From positions 192,892,559 through 192,956,558 of the forward strand of contig NC_053391.1 of assembly GCF_905171765.1 (NCBI RefSeq): a DNA stretch of 64,000 bases, read 5' to 3'. Made by a program: the position numbers and the translations under genes. A model generated the notes under the pieces. The model saw only the letters and a program-made list of their open reading frames with translations, did not search any database and was not told where the DNA came from. Numbering within the stretch: the first letter of the stretch is position 1; the number at the start of each line of letters is the position of its first letter. The stretch comes from Bufo bufo. Taxonomy: Eukaryota; Chordata; Amphibia; Anura; Bufonidae. Shown here in pieces: positions 42,157 to 53,555 of this stretch.

Positions 42157-43204
42157 CACTCACCTAAAGAATTATTAGGAACACCATACTAATACGTTGT
42201 TGGACCCCCTTTTGCCTTCAGAACTGCCTTAATTCTACGTGGCATTGATTCAACAAGGTGCTGATAGCATTCTTTAGAAATGTTGGCCCATATTGATAGG
42301 ATAGCATCTTGCAGTTGATGGAGATTTGAGGGATGCACATCCAGGGCACGAAGCTCCCGTTCCACCACATCCCAAAGATGCTCTATTGGGTTGAGATCTG
42401 GTGACTGTGGGGGCCATTTTAGTACTGTGAACTCATTGTCATGTTCAAGAAACCAATTTGAAATGATTCGAGCTTTGTGACATGGTGCATTATCCTGCTG
42501 GAAGTAGCCATCAGAGGATGGATACATGTTCTCATACTGTTTACGCCAAATTCGGACTCTACCATTTGAATGTCTCAACAGAAATCGAGACTCATCAGAC
42601 CAGGCAACATTTTTCCAGTCTTCAACAGTCCAATTTTGGTGAGCTCGTTCAAATTGTAGCCTTTTTCCTATTTGTAGTGGAGATGAGTGGTACCCGGTGG
42701 GGTCTTCTGCTGTTGTAGCCCATCCGCCTCAAGGTTGTGCGTGTTGTGGCTTCACAAATGCTTTGCTGCATACCTCGGTTGTAACGAGTGGTTATTTCAG
42801 TCAACGTTGCTCTTCTATCAGCTTGAATCAGTCGGCCCATTCTCCTCTGACCTCTAGCATCCACAAGGCATTTTTGCCCACAGGACTGCCGCATACTGGA
42901 TGTTTTTCCCTTTTCACACCATTCTTTGTAAACCCTAGAAATGGTTGTGCGTGAAAATCCCAGTAACTGAGCAAATTGTGAAATACTCAGACCGGCCCGT
43001 CTGGCACCAACAACCATGCAACGCTCAAAATTGCTTAAATCACCTTTCTTTCCCATTCTAACATTCAGTTTGGAGTTCAGGAGATTGTCTTGACCAGGAC
43101 CACACCCCTAAATGCATTGAAGCATCTGCCATGTGATTGGTTGACTAGATAATTGCATTAATGAGAAATAGAACAGGTGTTCCTAATAATTCTTTAGGTG
43201 AGTG
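42157..43204 (-). mobile_element. Tc1/mariner element with DD36E spacing
   Basis: Terminal inverted repeats of about 29 bp start CACTCACCTAAAGAATTATT. Both sides carry TA (42155-42156, 43205-43206). The compact 1.05-kb element has one transposase gene broken by a single frameshift. The spacing fits the DD36E group described in animals under the name Incomer, as I recall; this was not searched. Confidence 0.88.
42189..43056 (-). pseudogene. DD36E transposase with one frameshift
   Basis: The N-terminal part (from 43056) starts MGKKGDLSNFERCMVVGARR and has a helix-turn-helix (ISQFAQLLGFSRTTISRVYKEW). Near 42660 an A-run is apparently one base short and the frame changes. The catalytic part reads WSDESRFLLR, QQDNAPCHKA and [13 protein letters not shown] count 36 residues between the second Asp and the Glu. 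The end PRRIKAVLKAKGG is the normal terminus. Confidence 0.87.
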
Positions 43205-43274
43205 TATATGCACCCCGTAGTGCCCAGTACATATAATGCTCCCCCTGTAATGCCGGTAGATAATTGTCCCTGAG

Positions 43275-43279
<5 letters not shown>

Positions 43280-43347
<68 letters not shown>

Positions 43348-43360
43348 CACATATATATAT
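43280..43360. repeat. AT/TATACA microsatellite
   Basis: Uninterrupted AT dinucleotides are broken only by ACAT steps. The stretch begins after GAGTATTTC and ends before CTCAAAC. Confidence 0.95.
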
Positions 43361-43361
43361 C

Positions 43362-44320
43362 TCAAACAAAAAAAGTAGCAGCACACCACTAAATGCACTA
43401 AGACTGAGTGAACAGGTGAATGTGTGAACAGGGTCAAATACATGACGCCAATACTTACTGAAGAAGCTCTTAGCGCATATTATTGATCAAAAATATGTCG
43501 GGCCCACCTACCAGACGACAAGGTAGCTTCTTATCAGGTGGGACCTACTCTAACACGGAGGGTCCAGCTCCATTGTTACTCTGATTAAAAACACCAAGGG
43601 GTGGGGGATGGGCAGGGAGTGCTAAGTTCCAAAGAGGATGCCTAGTCCTCTATAATATACATATAACCAAAAAACGGAACAGCACCTCCTGAGACAAATC
43701 GCAGGTGCAAGCTACCTGGCAATAATACAGCAAACAAAAAAAGTAGCAGTACACCACTTAGGCTACATTCACACGTCAGTATTTTTCTATATCCCGATTT
43801 TCGGTCCGTTTTTTGCGGATCCGTTGTTCCTGAAAATGTTTCCGTATGTCATCCGTATGTCATCCGCAAAAAAAACGGAAACATGTATAGATTTCAATAA
43901 GCAAATAAAGTTGTTTGGATTTCTTTGAAAAAAAAAATATTAAAATGTAATTTCCAGGAACGGAATCCGCATAAAACGGATGAAATACCTAATGACATCC
44001 GAATGTCTTCCGTTTTTTGCGGATCCATTTACTTTGTATTGTACCAGGATCCGAATTTTGCGGAAAAGAATAGGACATGTTTTATATTTAAACGGACATG
44101 CGGAACGGAACAACGGAAACGGACAGCACACATCGTGCTGTCCGTTTTTTTCCAGGACCCATTGAAAATGAATGGGTCCAGATCTGGTCCAGATCTGTTC
44201 CGCAAAAAACGGAACAGATCAGGAAAGAAAAAACGGATGTGTGAATGGACCCTAAATGCGCTAAGACTGAGTGAACAGGTGAATGTGTGAACAGGGTCAA
44301 AAACATGACGCCAATACTTA
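43362..44320. repeat. Direct repeat flanking a 260-bp segment; second copy carries a MITE
   Basis: The unit CAAAAAAAGTAGCAG-ACACCACTAAATGC-CTAAGACTGAGTGAACAGG-GAACAGGGTC-ATGACGCCAATACTTAC occurs at about 43368-43460. It occurs again at about 43735-44320. The second copy is split by the MITE at 43761-44252. The function of the unit is unknown. Confidence 0.8.
43761..44252. mobile_element. MITE with GGCTACATTCACAC end, 3-bp duplication
   Basis: The left end GGCTACATTCACAC pairs with the complement of the right end (GTGTGAATGGACCC). Flanks are TTA (43758-43760) and TAA (44253-44255). The uninterrupted neighbour copy reads CACTAAATGC, so the original target was TAA and the left flank has mutated. 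The interior carries CGGATCC, CCGTTTTTTGC and ACGGAACAG blocks in both orientations. Confidence 0.82.
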
Positions 44321-44324
44321 CATA

Positions 44325-44700
44325 TATATATAGTCCCCAGTAGATAATGACCCCCACTGTAGTGCTAGGTATATGTAGTACTCCCCCTGCCTTCCTTGGT
44401 GCCCCCAGTAGATAATGCCACCTCTGCAGTGCCAGGTATATCTAATGCTATCCCCCTTGGTGCTCCCAATAGATAATTCCCCCTCCCTGCAGTACCAGTT
44501 ATATATAATGCCCTTGGTGCCCCAGTAGATAATGCCCCCCCTCTGAAGTGCCAGGTATATATAATGCTCCTACTTAGTTCCCTCTGTAGATAATGAACCC
44601 CTCTGTAATGCTAGTTATATAAATTGCTTCCCCCTTGGTGCCCCTAGTAAATAATGCCCAGCTCTGTAGTGCCAGGTAATATATAGCTTCTGGTGTCCCC
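44325..44700. repeat. Degenerate minisatellite of about 59 bp
   Basis: Phrases CCCAGTAGATAATGCC, TGCAGTGCCAGGTATATATA and ATGCTCCCCCTTGGTGCC recur about six times with much drift. Similar phrases occur near 42047-42155 and 43207-43265, on both sides of the DD36E element. Confidence 0.7.
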
Positions 44701-44890
44701 CAGAAGTGGTGATGTATAGGGTTGAATCAAAAACAAAAATACACTTACCTCGGCTCACTCACATTCCCCCGCTGCCAACTTCAAGGCAAATCTTATAACA
44801 TAACTAAAGTACTCCCTAACAGGACCCAAAGCTGTCTGTTCATTTATTGAAATCCCAGAGATCATCATCAAAGGTACCTCCATCCCCAAC

Positions 44891-45201
44891 AGGGGCGTAG
44901 CTATAGGGGGTGCAGAGGTAGCAGTCGCTACCGGGCCCAGGAGCCTGAGGGGCCCAAAGACCCTTGTGCCATATCAGAGGACACGGGAATAATAGAAAGT
45001 ACATGCTGGTCAAGTTACACCTCTGGCTGAAGGGAAGGGGTTAGGTCAAGAATTTGGATTAAGGGGGGGTGCCGTTTCAATTTTTGCCTCAGGTGGCATA
45101 AAGGCTATGTGTTTCCCTGTCCCTTGCCACAAAGTACTGAGGGAAGGGGGGCCCAAGCTGAACTCTTGCACCAGGGCCCATGAGCCTTTAGCTACGCCCC
45201 T
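44891..45201. mobile_element. MITE with perfect 13-bp ends AGGGGCGTAGCTA
   Basis: The left AGGGGCGTAGCTA and right TAGCTACGCCCCT are exact complements. No coding capacity. Its left edge abuts TCCCCAAC, which recurs after the adjoining LINE tail (45393-45400). A single end of the same family is at 18375. Confidence 0.75.
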
Positions 45202-45392
45202 TTAGCCTTCCTGCAGAAGTGGCAGCTGCAAATACAGTGAAGGGGTTTAAGCATGCATGGGATAGGCATAAGGCCATCCTTCATATAAGATAGGGCCAGG
45301 GGCTATCCCATAGTATTTAGTATATTGGGCAGACTAGATGGGCCAAATGGTTCTTATCTGCCGACACATTCTATGTTTCTATGTTTCTATGG
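45202..45392 (+). mobile_element. CR1-type LINE 3' tail fragment
   Basis: It matches the end of the 9.66-12.87 kb LINE: AGCCTTCCTGCAGAAGTGG, GCAAATACAGTGAAGG, GGGCAGACTAGATGGGCC and TTCTATGTTTCTATGTTTCT. It keeps the last ORF2 codons and the 3' untranslated tail only. Confidence 0.88.
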
Positions 45393-45552
45393 TCCCCAAC
45401 AATCAATATTACCAGTATTAACTGTGTAAATTTTAGAAACCAGAGGACTCTGCAATCAATAATGTTAGTGCAGAAGTGCAGCTCTTAAAGAAAGTCCCCA
45501 TACTGCTGGTAATGGCATGGGCTCAAGTGTTTGGTCTTGACGTTTTTTGGTA

Positions 45553-46419
45553 CATAAAGGTGAAACTCGAGAAATTAGAATATCGTGCAAAGTTCATTTA
45601 TTTCAGTAATCCAACTTAAAAGGTGAAACTAACATATGAGATAGACTCATTACATGCAAAGCGAGATATTTCAAGCCTCTATTTGTTATACTTTGGATGA
45701 TTATGGCTTACCGCTTATGAAACCCCAAAGTGGGATATGGATTAGGCTACTTTCACACCTGCGTTTATGTGCGGATCCGTCTGGTATCTGCACAGACGGA
45801 TTCGCACCTATAATGCAAACGCTTGTATCCGTTCAGAACGGATCCGTTTGCATTACCATGAAAAAAAAAAATATATATATATATATATTTTTTTTTTTTG
45901 TTCATGATAATGCAAACAGATCCGTTATGACTTACATTGAAAGTCAATGGGAGGCGGATCCGTTTTCAATTGCACCATATTGTGTCAGTAAAAACGGATC
46001 CGTCCCCATTGACTTACATTGTAAGTCAGGACGGATCCGTTTGGCTCAGTTTCGTCAGACGGACATCAAAACGCTGCAAGCAGCCTTTTGGTGTCCGCCT
46101 CCAAAGTAGAATGGAGACGGAACGGAGGCAAACTGATGCATTCTGAGCGGATCCTTATCCATTCAGAATGCATTGGGGCTGAACTGATCTGTTTTGGGCC
46201 GCTTGTGAGAGCCTTGAAAGGGATCTCACAGGCGGACCCAGAAACGGCAGTGTGAAAGTAGCCTTAATTAGCTGATTAGAGTGTGACACTTTGAGCCTAG
46301 AATATTGAACCTTTTCACAAAATTCTAATTTTAAGCTGCATTAATACAATTCCTTTTAATTTGCATTACTGAAATAAATGCACTTTTGCACGATATTCAA
46401 ATTTTTCGAGTTTCACCTG
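45553..46419. mobile_element. Non-autonomous mariner-type element with a nested MITE
   Basis: The ends AGGTGAAACTCGAGAAATT and its near complement are in inverse orientation with TA at 45551-45552 and 46420-46421. The arms include ATCGTGCAAAGTTCATTTAT and its complement. Without the nested MITE it is about 345 bp and non-coding. Confidence 0.8.
45745..46263. mobile_element. MITE, TTA target duplication (PIF/Harbinger-type), copy 2
   Basis: TTA flanks at 45742-45744 and 46264-46266. The ends are GGCTACTTTCACACC and its near complement. It has the same family content as 15656-16122 (GCGGATCCGT, TTACATTGTAAGTCA, CATTCAGAATGCATTGG). A poly-A/AT/poly-T stretch occurs at 45860-45899. Confidence 0.85.
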
Positions 46420-46818
46420 TACATGAAGCTGAGAACCTTGTGTGTGTCATCCCTAAGGTCATCTTGTAAACGAAGAAGACAACATCTAACAAAGTAGCAC
46501 TCTAACTAAAGTATACATTGTGAAAAAGTGGAATAGTTAGCGATTTTTGTATTGTAGATAAAAATCCCCTTTGATGTAGGCAAAAACTTTCCATCCACAC
46601 AAAAAACAAAATCAGCCACAAATACATGTGGTATTTTCCCAGAAATGCTCTTCACTTCTTTGGTCAGAATTTCCAATAAAAGCATTATAAATTTAGACTT
46701 ATATAAGAATGCTGAACAGTCTGTTATTTAGTTAAACTTACTTCCTCTTTCATACTTTATTATTACCTTTGTAAGTAAAGCTAGCAGCCTAATTTGTGCA
46801 GATAAGTACAAACTGTTA

Positions 46819-47032
46819 GAGCGGATTCACATTTGCGTTATAAAGAGTCATAACGGAATATAACCGAATTTTAGCGCGGAATGAAAAACTGAAGCCTTTA
46901 AGAGACATTCCATTTTGCTCTATCCTAATACATGTCTATGGGCACTTATAACGGTTCAATTTTGTTCCCTTTATTCATGACGGGAAAAAAAAGTCCTGTA
47001 ACGGAATTTATAACGCAAATGCTAACCCGCTC
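46819..47032. mobile_element. MITE with GAGCGG ends, TTA duplication
   Basis: TTA at 46816-46818 and 47033-47035. The left end GAGCGGATTCACATTTGCGT pairs with the complement of the right end. It is 214 bp and non-coding. Confidence 0.8.
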
Positions 47033-47186
47033 TTATACAGTATTCTTCTACAAGTTAAATTCATCATCTGCCAATTGCAGGTTTTGCAAATCATGTATAA
47101 AGGGGCTTTGTCATGAAGACAAACCCTTTTCAAATTAAAGCCAGATTGGACTGGTGATTGGTTGATTGCTGCAGGTCTGACCTAAA

Positions 47187-47536
47187 GGCCACTTTACACA
47201 GGCCGAGAATCGGCCAGAAAATTGCTTCATAGGAATACTCATTAACGATTATCCGCCGGAATAATGGCGCCACCGATTACCTGGTGAACGAGTGAAACGC
47301 CCGTTCATCGGGTAATATGCTCGTTTGTGCATACACCTAAATTATTGTTTGCCGGCAGCAGATTGTGCCATCTAAACAGCCTCTGCTGCCGGCAAACAAT
47401 CATTCTGTATGAGGAGGAGCAATCGCAATAGTGCCGCTGTAAATGCAATGGTCTCTTTCATTAATGAGCAGGTGCTTGCCGGGAAGAAACGCTTCATTCC
47501 TGACAATCGCCTGTTAAATTGCTCAGTGTAAAGGGA
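47187..47536. mobile_element. Palindromic MITE with CACTTTACACAG ends
   Basis: The left end GGCCACTTTACACAGGC pairs with the complement of GCTCAGTGTAAAGGGA. The internal TTGTTTGCCGGCAGCAGA block recurs inverted near 47380. I could not fix the target duplication. Confidence 0.65.
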
Positions 47537-48451
47537 TTTTAAGAAATCCCTTACAGCATCCTGGAGCCAGCCATATGTTTCACCTGCAATGGCCTCTCCA
47601 TGGAAAGATATACAGTACTATTACATGCCAGTCATTTAATTGAATGCCTGACCACGAAATATATGAATGGGCTGGGTCAGGGAGAGCAAGCTACTCTTTG
47701 TGAAAGGCTCTCCACTCTGGTTCATAGAGGGTGTCCCAAGCAGGATATTCACCCTCTTTGTCTCATCCTGAGACATCCCTTTCAATACATCTAGTAATAA
47801 GGCTCCTTAATGTACATTAAAAGTGTGAGAAAAAATGTTAACATTTTACATCTATGCTAATATATTGCCTATATTCTAGAAGAAACTGATGTCAGCTTGT
47901 CCCATTCTGACCAGGTCCTTGTTGGAGGTATGGCAGAGTTGTGCAGATTAACATGATCAAATATTACAAAACCTACCGGCTTGAAAAGTAGCAGTAACGT
48001 ATGTATACGTAAGGTCTGTATCTGTTGTCATCAGAATGTCTCAGTAGTGCAGCTTCAAGGTTTGGGCCTTTAACTTCATCTATCAGTTGCGCTATGGATA
48101 CAGTCGATGTGCATTGCACTATTAATGCTAAAGGCAGTGTAAAAACTGAATGTGAACATAGCCTCACATAGCCATTGTTACAACAGCCTACGCGCAAACT
48201 GTAAACTTGACGTGAGACTGGATATTGACTGATCGATATGGATTTATGGTTGGCATATGGTATGATAGATGGTTGTGCACATGAAGCAGACAAATGTGCT
48301 AGATAACTAAGAAGATAATCAATACTTTATTGACTTTTTATGACTTGTACATAGAGTTTAGAGGGGTTGTCTCATAGGACAGAGTGTAGATATCACACAG
48401 GGGGATCTATAGCCGGTAAAATAAAAGAATAACAACATTCAACTAGTAATG
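47537..48451. other. No feature seen
   Basis: No gene, repeat end or structured element could be supported here. Confidence 0.35.
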
Positions 48452-48454
48452 TTA

Positions 48455-48937
48455 GGCCCCTTGCAGATAAGCGTGAGCGGAATAGGTCCAGATGCGTGGC
48501 GGATGCGTTCAGTGAAAAATGTGCGATTTCGCAAGCAAGTTCAGTCAGTTTTGTATGCGATCACGTTCAGTTGTTCAGTTTTTCGCGCGGGTGCAATGCG
48601 ATTTAATGCGCTTTGCACGCGCGTGATAAAAAAACTGAAGGTCTACAAACAACATCTCTTAGCAACCATCAGTGGAAAATGCATCGCATCCGCACTTGCT
48701 TGCGGATGCAATGCGATTTTCACTCAGCCCCATTCACTTCTATGGGGCCAGCGTTGCGTGCAAATCGCTGAATATAGAACATGCCGCGATTTTCACGCAA
48801 CGCACAAGTGATGCGTGAAAAACAACGCTCATGTACACAGCCCCATTGAAATGAATGGGTCCGGATTCAGTGCGGGTGCAATGTGTTCGCATCACGCATT
48901 GCACCCACGTGGAATACTCGCTCGTCTGCAGGGGGTC
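48455..48937. mobile_element. MITE with GGCCCCTTGCAGA ends, TTA duplication
   Basis: TTA at 48452-48454 and 48938-48940. The left end GGCCCCTTGCAGA pairs with the complement of TCTGCAGGGGGTC. Inner blocks GATTTTCAC, TTGCACCC and CGCAACGCA resemble the 4071-4973 fold-back element, so the two families share interior sequence. Confidence 0.8.
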
Positions 48938-48940
48938 TTA

Positions 48941-50534
48941 CTCTATAGAGGTAATTAGTATAACGCAGGCATGAGAGAGGAGTTCTGCAGAATAAGCTAG
49001 AAGCAACACCGTTCAAGATTTAGAGCCCTTCTAGACACTTCTACAAGCAGCAGATAATGGAGTAACATGCCATTGTAATTTCCATGACATACTGCCAAAG
49101 TTTTAGCAACTCATTTATTAGAACTTATTTGCATCAGACTAAAGGGATGTTTAAAGATTAGATATTAACTTTGCCTTTCCAGTTTATAGGTGAACCTCTC
49201 CAATGGCACTAGACTGCTTATTTGCTTAAAGTGACTGTCCATGCTTAAATCCTTTTTTTTGCTCTAAATAAGTTCAAAATTCTGTGCTAAATTATGTCTG
49301 AATATATTTTGTTAGAAGTGGGAGCTCAGTTTATACTGAGAGAGATCTATATCATAGACATACATTTGTAAGATAATATGCAAGCTCTATGCACCACTAG
49401 AGGGAGCAGAGGAGCTGACTGAATACAGTTATACATTGAACTTGATAACAAAGCAGTATGCAGTGAGCTCCTTAGCTCCATCTAGCGAAAACAGGAGGCC
49501 AAAACATTTTCTTCTTCCTGCGAGGGATTTGGAGCTGTGTATCAGAAAAACTGAGCTACCACTAAAAAGATATAGTAAAACAAAATGATGACAGAAGGTA
49601 GGGATACACATTTAACAAAAGACTGTTACCGTTTGTAGAGCAACAACAAAATATATTAAGGGAAGCCTTGCTGTTGACTGCATCATTGCTGGGGTCAATT
49701 CTATGGGTTCTATGTATGGTACCAGCCTCTCAGTGTTATATCCACAGAGTGTAAAGTGCCCTGGTACGTAAAAAAAGCTTTAAGTAAACTTAAGTAGTCA
49801 TAATGACATATCAAAGATTTTGATAAGTGGGGGTCGTCTGTTGAAACTACACCGATTGCCAGAACATGGAGAATGATGTATTCACAGATAGCGCTGTCTC
49901 TCCTTACTGCAGGATAAGAGCTCATAGACCTTCTATTGAGCCCATCTCCTGCAGTGAAGAGAAGGTACTTCTTTCGAATCGCTCTAGCAATCGTTGGGGG
50001 TCTCAGCATCCTGATCCCCACATATCAAAAGTTGTTTTTTTTAGGTATAACTGCCTTTCTCAAAAGGGAAGACATGCTTGTTAATAGCTCCACAGTGGGA
50101 GATAAGAAAGGATTAGATTAGATTTATAGAACATGGTCTAATAAACAGAAAGTTGGGATCTCGAGAGACCAAGAGCCAGGTTCCATTTCACTGAAGAGGT
50201 CAGATGTCTTCCATTACTAATATATTGAATGGTATGACAAATGATTGGGTGTATAAGTTCTTTTGCTTTGGAATTGAATGGTTAGTTAAAGGGGCTCTCC
50301 AGTATGGACAATGTCTACTTTTTAGAAGTAACAGTAAGCTGATCAAAAAATTACCCACTTCTATGGCCTACAGCGATCAGCTAGAATTTTTGTGTGAAAA
50401 CCTGACAAACAGTGTTCAATTTCCCGCAGTGTCACCAATGGGTTGACTGTGTAATTACCCGCTGTACTCCACTTTCTACTTTGTTACATACTGAGGTTTT
50501 TCTAAACTGAAATACCAAGGTAATGGATTCTGAC
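48941..50534. other. No gene recognised; weak repeat-like stretches
   Basis: The stretch near 49740-50045 and the one from about 50285 (TTAAAGGGGCTCTCCAG) read like diverged frog MITE ends, but I could not pair the ends. No coding region is supported. Confidence 0.35.
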
Positions 50535-50838
50535 TAGAGTTGAGCGAACATCTGGATGTTCGGGTTCGAGAAGTTCGGCCGAACTTCCCGGAAATGTTCG
50601 GGTTCGGGATCCGAACCCTATCCGAACTTCGTCCCGAACCCGAACCCCATTGAAGTCAATGGGGACCCGAACTTTTGGGCACTAAAAAGGCTGTAAAACA
50701 GCCCAGGAAAGAGCTAGAGGGCTGCAAAAGGCAGCAACATGTAGGTAAATCCCCTGCAAACAAATGTGGATAGGGAAATGAATTAAAATTAAAATTAAAA
50801 AAATAAAAATGAACCAATATCAATTGAACCAATATCAA

Positions 50839-52048
50839 TCAGCAGAGAATCAGTCTCTTCATGCCATAGCAGAGAATCTGGCTTCATGTCAGCGCAGAAT
50901 CAGTCTTCATGTCATAGCAGAGAATCAGGCTTCACGTCACCCACCACTGGAACAGGCCACTGTCACACATTTAGGCCCCGGCACCCAGACAGAGGAGAGC
51001 GGTCCCGTAACAGAGAATCTGGCCTTATGTCAGCGCAGAATCTGTCTTCATGTCATAGCAGAGAATCAGGCTTCACGTCACCCACCACTGGAACAGGCCA
51101 CTGTCACACATTTAGGCCCCGGCACCCAGACAGAGGAGAGCGGTCCCGTAACAGAGAATCTGGCCTTATGTCAGCGCAGAATCTGTCTTCATGTCATAGC
51201 AGAGAATCAGGCTTCACGTCACCCACCACTGGAACAGGCCACTGTCACACATTTAGGCCCAGGCACCCAGGCAGAGGAGAGAGGTCCCGTAACAGAGAAT
51301 CTGGCCTTATGTCAGCGCAGAATCTGTATTCATGTCATAGCAGAGAATCAGGCTTCACGTCACCCACCACTGGAACAGGCCACTGTCACACATTTAGGCC
51401 CAGGCACCCAGGCAGAGGAGAGAGGTCCCGTAACAGAGAATCTGGCCTTATGTCAGCGCAGAATCTGTCTTCATGTCATAGCAGAGAATCAGGCTTCACG
51501 TCACCTACCACTGGAACAGGCCACTGTCACACATTTAGGCCCAGGCACCCAGGCAGAGGAGAGAGGTCCCGTAACAGAGAATCTGGCCTTATGTCAGCGC
51601 AGAATCTGTATTCATGTCATAGCAGAGAATCAGGCTTCACGTCACCCACCACTGGAACAGGCCACTGTCACACATTTAGGCCCCGGCACCCAGACAGAGG
51701 AGAGCGGTCCCGTAACAGAGAATCTGGCCTTATGTCAGCGCAGAATATGTCTTTATGTCATAGCAGAGAATCAGGCTTCACGTCACCCACCACTGGAACA
51801 GGCCACTGTCACACATTTAGGCCCAGGCACCCAGGCAGAGGAGAGAGGTCCCGTAACAGAGAATCTGGCCTTATGTCAGCGCAGAATCTGTCTTCATGTC
51901 ATAGCAGAGAATCAGGCTTCACGTCACCCACCACTGGAACAGGCCACTGTCACACATTTAGGCCCCGGCACCCAGACAGAGGAGAGCGGTCCCGTAACAG
52001 AGAATCTGGCCTTATGTCAGCGCAGAATCTGTCTTCATGTCATAGCAG
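50839..52048. repeat. 141-bp tandem array, left part, about eight units
   Basis: Units start CAGAGAATCTGGCCTTATGT at 51011 and again at 51152, giving a period of 141 bp. Two linked variants alternate: CCCCGGCACCCAGACAG...GAGCGG and CCCAGGCACCCAGGCAG...GAGAGG. Two plus-strand frames are open through the whole array (50809-52338 and 50886-52127) because 141 is divisible by three. I treat them as by-products. The array is cut at 52048 by a Gypsy element. Confidence 0.93.
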
Positions 52049-52540
52049 TGTCATGGTCTTACCTTCTTGCTGTTCTCCTTCGTTTGACATGTGCTGGCGG
52101 CCATCTTGGTTTCTGGGTTTCTTGTAGCCTCCCACCCTGCGGCTCCTCCTTCCCACTGGGAGGAGCTGGATGCCTAGCTCATATATATAGGAGGTCTGTG
52201 GCTTCAGTTCCTTGCTTGGTCCTCCTGTGTTCACATGCTTCTAGACTGCTGCTGCTTCTGGTTCCTGATCCTGGTTTCGTCCGACTACCCTGCTGGTTCC
52301 TGATCCTGGTTTCGTCCGACTACCCTGCTGGTTCCTGATCCTGGCTTCGTCTGACTACCCTGCTGGTTCCTGATCCTGGCTTCGTCTGACTACCCTTCTG
52401 GTTCCTGACCTCTGGCTTCGCAAAGACTCTGCTTCGGTTTCGCCATCCGTTTGGACTTTTGCTTTACAGCTTTATTTTCAATAAAGCTTTCTTATTTTCA
52501 CTTATCCCTTGTTGTACGTCTGGTTCATGGTTCCGTGACA
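52049..52540 (+). repeat. 5' LTR of Gypsy A
   Basis: TGTCATGG...CCGTGACA, 492 bp. It contains four to five tandem 36-bp units (GGTTCCTGATCCTGGTTTCG) at about 52258-52410, an ATATATA box near 52181-52189 and AATAAA near 52481. Gag starts only 13 bp after its end. Confidence 0.93.
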
Positions 52541-52553
52541 TTAGGACCAAGCC

Positions 52554-53555
52554 ATGAATTCTGACGGTACAGGGCCATCCTCGCTACCCACGCTGGTTGC
52601 CAGACTTGATCAGCAGGATCACCTGTTGGGTCGGTTCGCTGTGGCGTTGCAAACCCTGCTTGAACGCACGGCTCATTTCGCTCCCGTTGCCGATGGGTCG
52701 GTTGTCGCTCCTGGGCCCGCTCCTACTGCCGCTCCGGTTGTTGCGCCAGAGTCTACCCCGACACCTGTTGTTGCACCTGCGGTGTTTCGGGGTATGACCG
52801 GTTCTGCCCCTCTTCCACAGCGCTTTGGGGGAGAGCCAACTCAGTGCCGAGGTTTCCTTAACCAGGTGGGCATTTATTTCGAGTTGCTGCCACATGCCTT
52901 TCCCACTGAGAGATCAAAGGTGGGCTTCTTGATCTCGCTGCTTTCGGACAAGGCCTTGGCCTGGGCCAGCCCTTTATGGGAGAACAACAATCCGGTGGTT
53001 GCCGAGTTTTCCGGTTTTGTTGCTTCTCTTCGGAGGGTATTCGATGTGCCGGCTCGTGCTGCCTCTGCTGCGAAGCTCCTTATGTCCATCAGACAGGGTT
53101 CACGATCCGTAGCTGAATACGCCATTGAATTTCGTACCCTGGCAGCAGAGGTGGGCTGGAATAATGAGGCTCTGGTCGCTGCTTTCTCTCATGGTCTCTC
53201 GGATGCCTTGAAGGATGAGGTTGCAGCTAAGGACCTACCAGTGGAGCTCGAGTCTCTTATTTCTTTCCTGATTTTGATTGACACCAGACTCAGGGAGAGA
53301 CCTTCCTTTAAGGAGAGCCTGCGGAGGTTTTCTAACAGATTGGCGCCTACGTTTGCTGTCCCACCCGTGCCTCCCTCTCCTCCCACGCCTCCTGGGGATG
53401 ACTTGTCTGGGGGTGAACCCATGCAGCTGGGGTTTGCTCGCCTGTCCGAGGGGGAGAGGGTACTCCGGAGACGCGAGGGCCGATGCATGTACTGTGGTCT
53501 CGGTGGGCATTTTCGGTTGGCATGTCCGAACCGTCCGGGAAACGCTCGCACCTGA
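52554..53555 (+). CDS. Gypsy A Gag
   Basis: This 333-residue structural protein has a Pro/Ala-rich stretch (about 50-80). A capsid-like region follows (about 90-250, with [19 protein letters not shown] and [20 protein letters not shown]). Near the end a CCHC knuckle ([14 protein letters not shown], residues 311-324) should bind the element RNA. The layout resembles the sushi/Mart group, from which the mammalian RTL/PEG10 genes were domesticated. The frame is intact and ends at TGA 53553-53555, ten bases after a slippery site. Confidence 0.9.
   Translation: MNSDGTGPSSLPTLVARLDQQDHLLGRFAVALQTLLERTAHFAPVADGSVVAPGPAPTAAPVVAPESTPTPVVAPAVFRGMTGSAPLPQRFGGEPTQCRGFLNQVGIYFELLPHAFPTERSKVGFLISLLSDKALAWASPLWENNNPVVAEFSGFVASLRRVFDVPARAASAAKLLMSIRQGSRSVAEYAIEFRTLAAEVGWNNEALVAAFSHGLSDALKDEVAAKDLPVELESLISFLILIDTRLRERPSFKESLRRFSNRLAPTFAVPPVPPSPPTPPGDDLSGGEPMQLGFARLSEGERVLRRREGRCMYCGLGGHFRLACPNRPGNART
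53537..53543 (+). promoter_or_regulatory. -1 ribosomal frameshift site G GGA AAC
   Basis: The heptamer GGGAAAC lies at gag codons 328-330 in the correct phase (G | GGA | AAC). The downstream -1 frame is the pol frame, and the gag TGA follows at 53553. GC-rich sequence downstream could form a stimulatory structure, but I have not folded it. The same heptamer is known from the PEG10/sushi lineage. Confidence 0.85.

Noticed and set aside
50809..52338. Long plus-strand frames (509 and 413 codons) and similar frames at 57383-58351 and 6511-7372
   Set aside because: They are translations of the 141-bp tandem array, whose period is divisible by three. Two overlapping frames are open at once and neither resembles a known protein.
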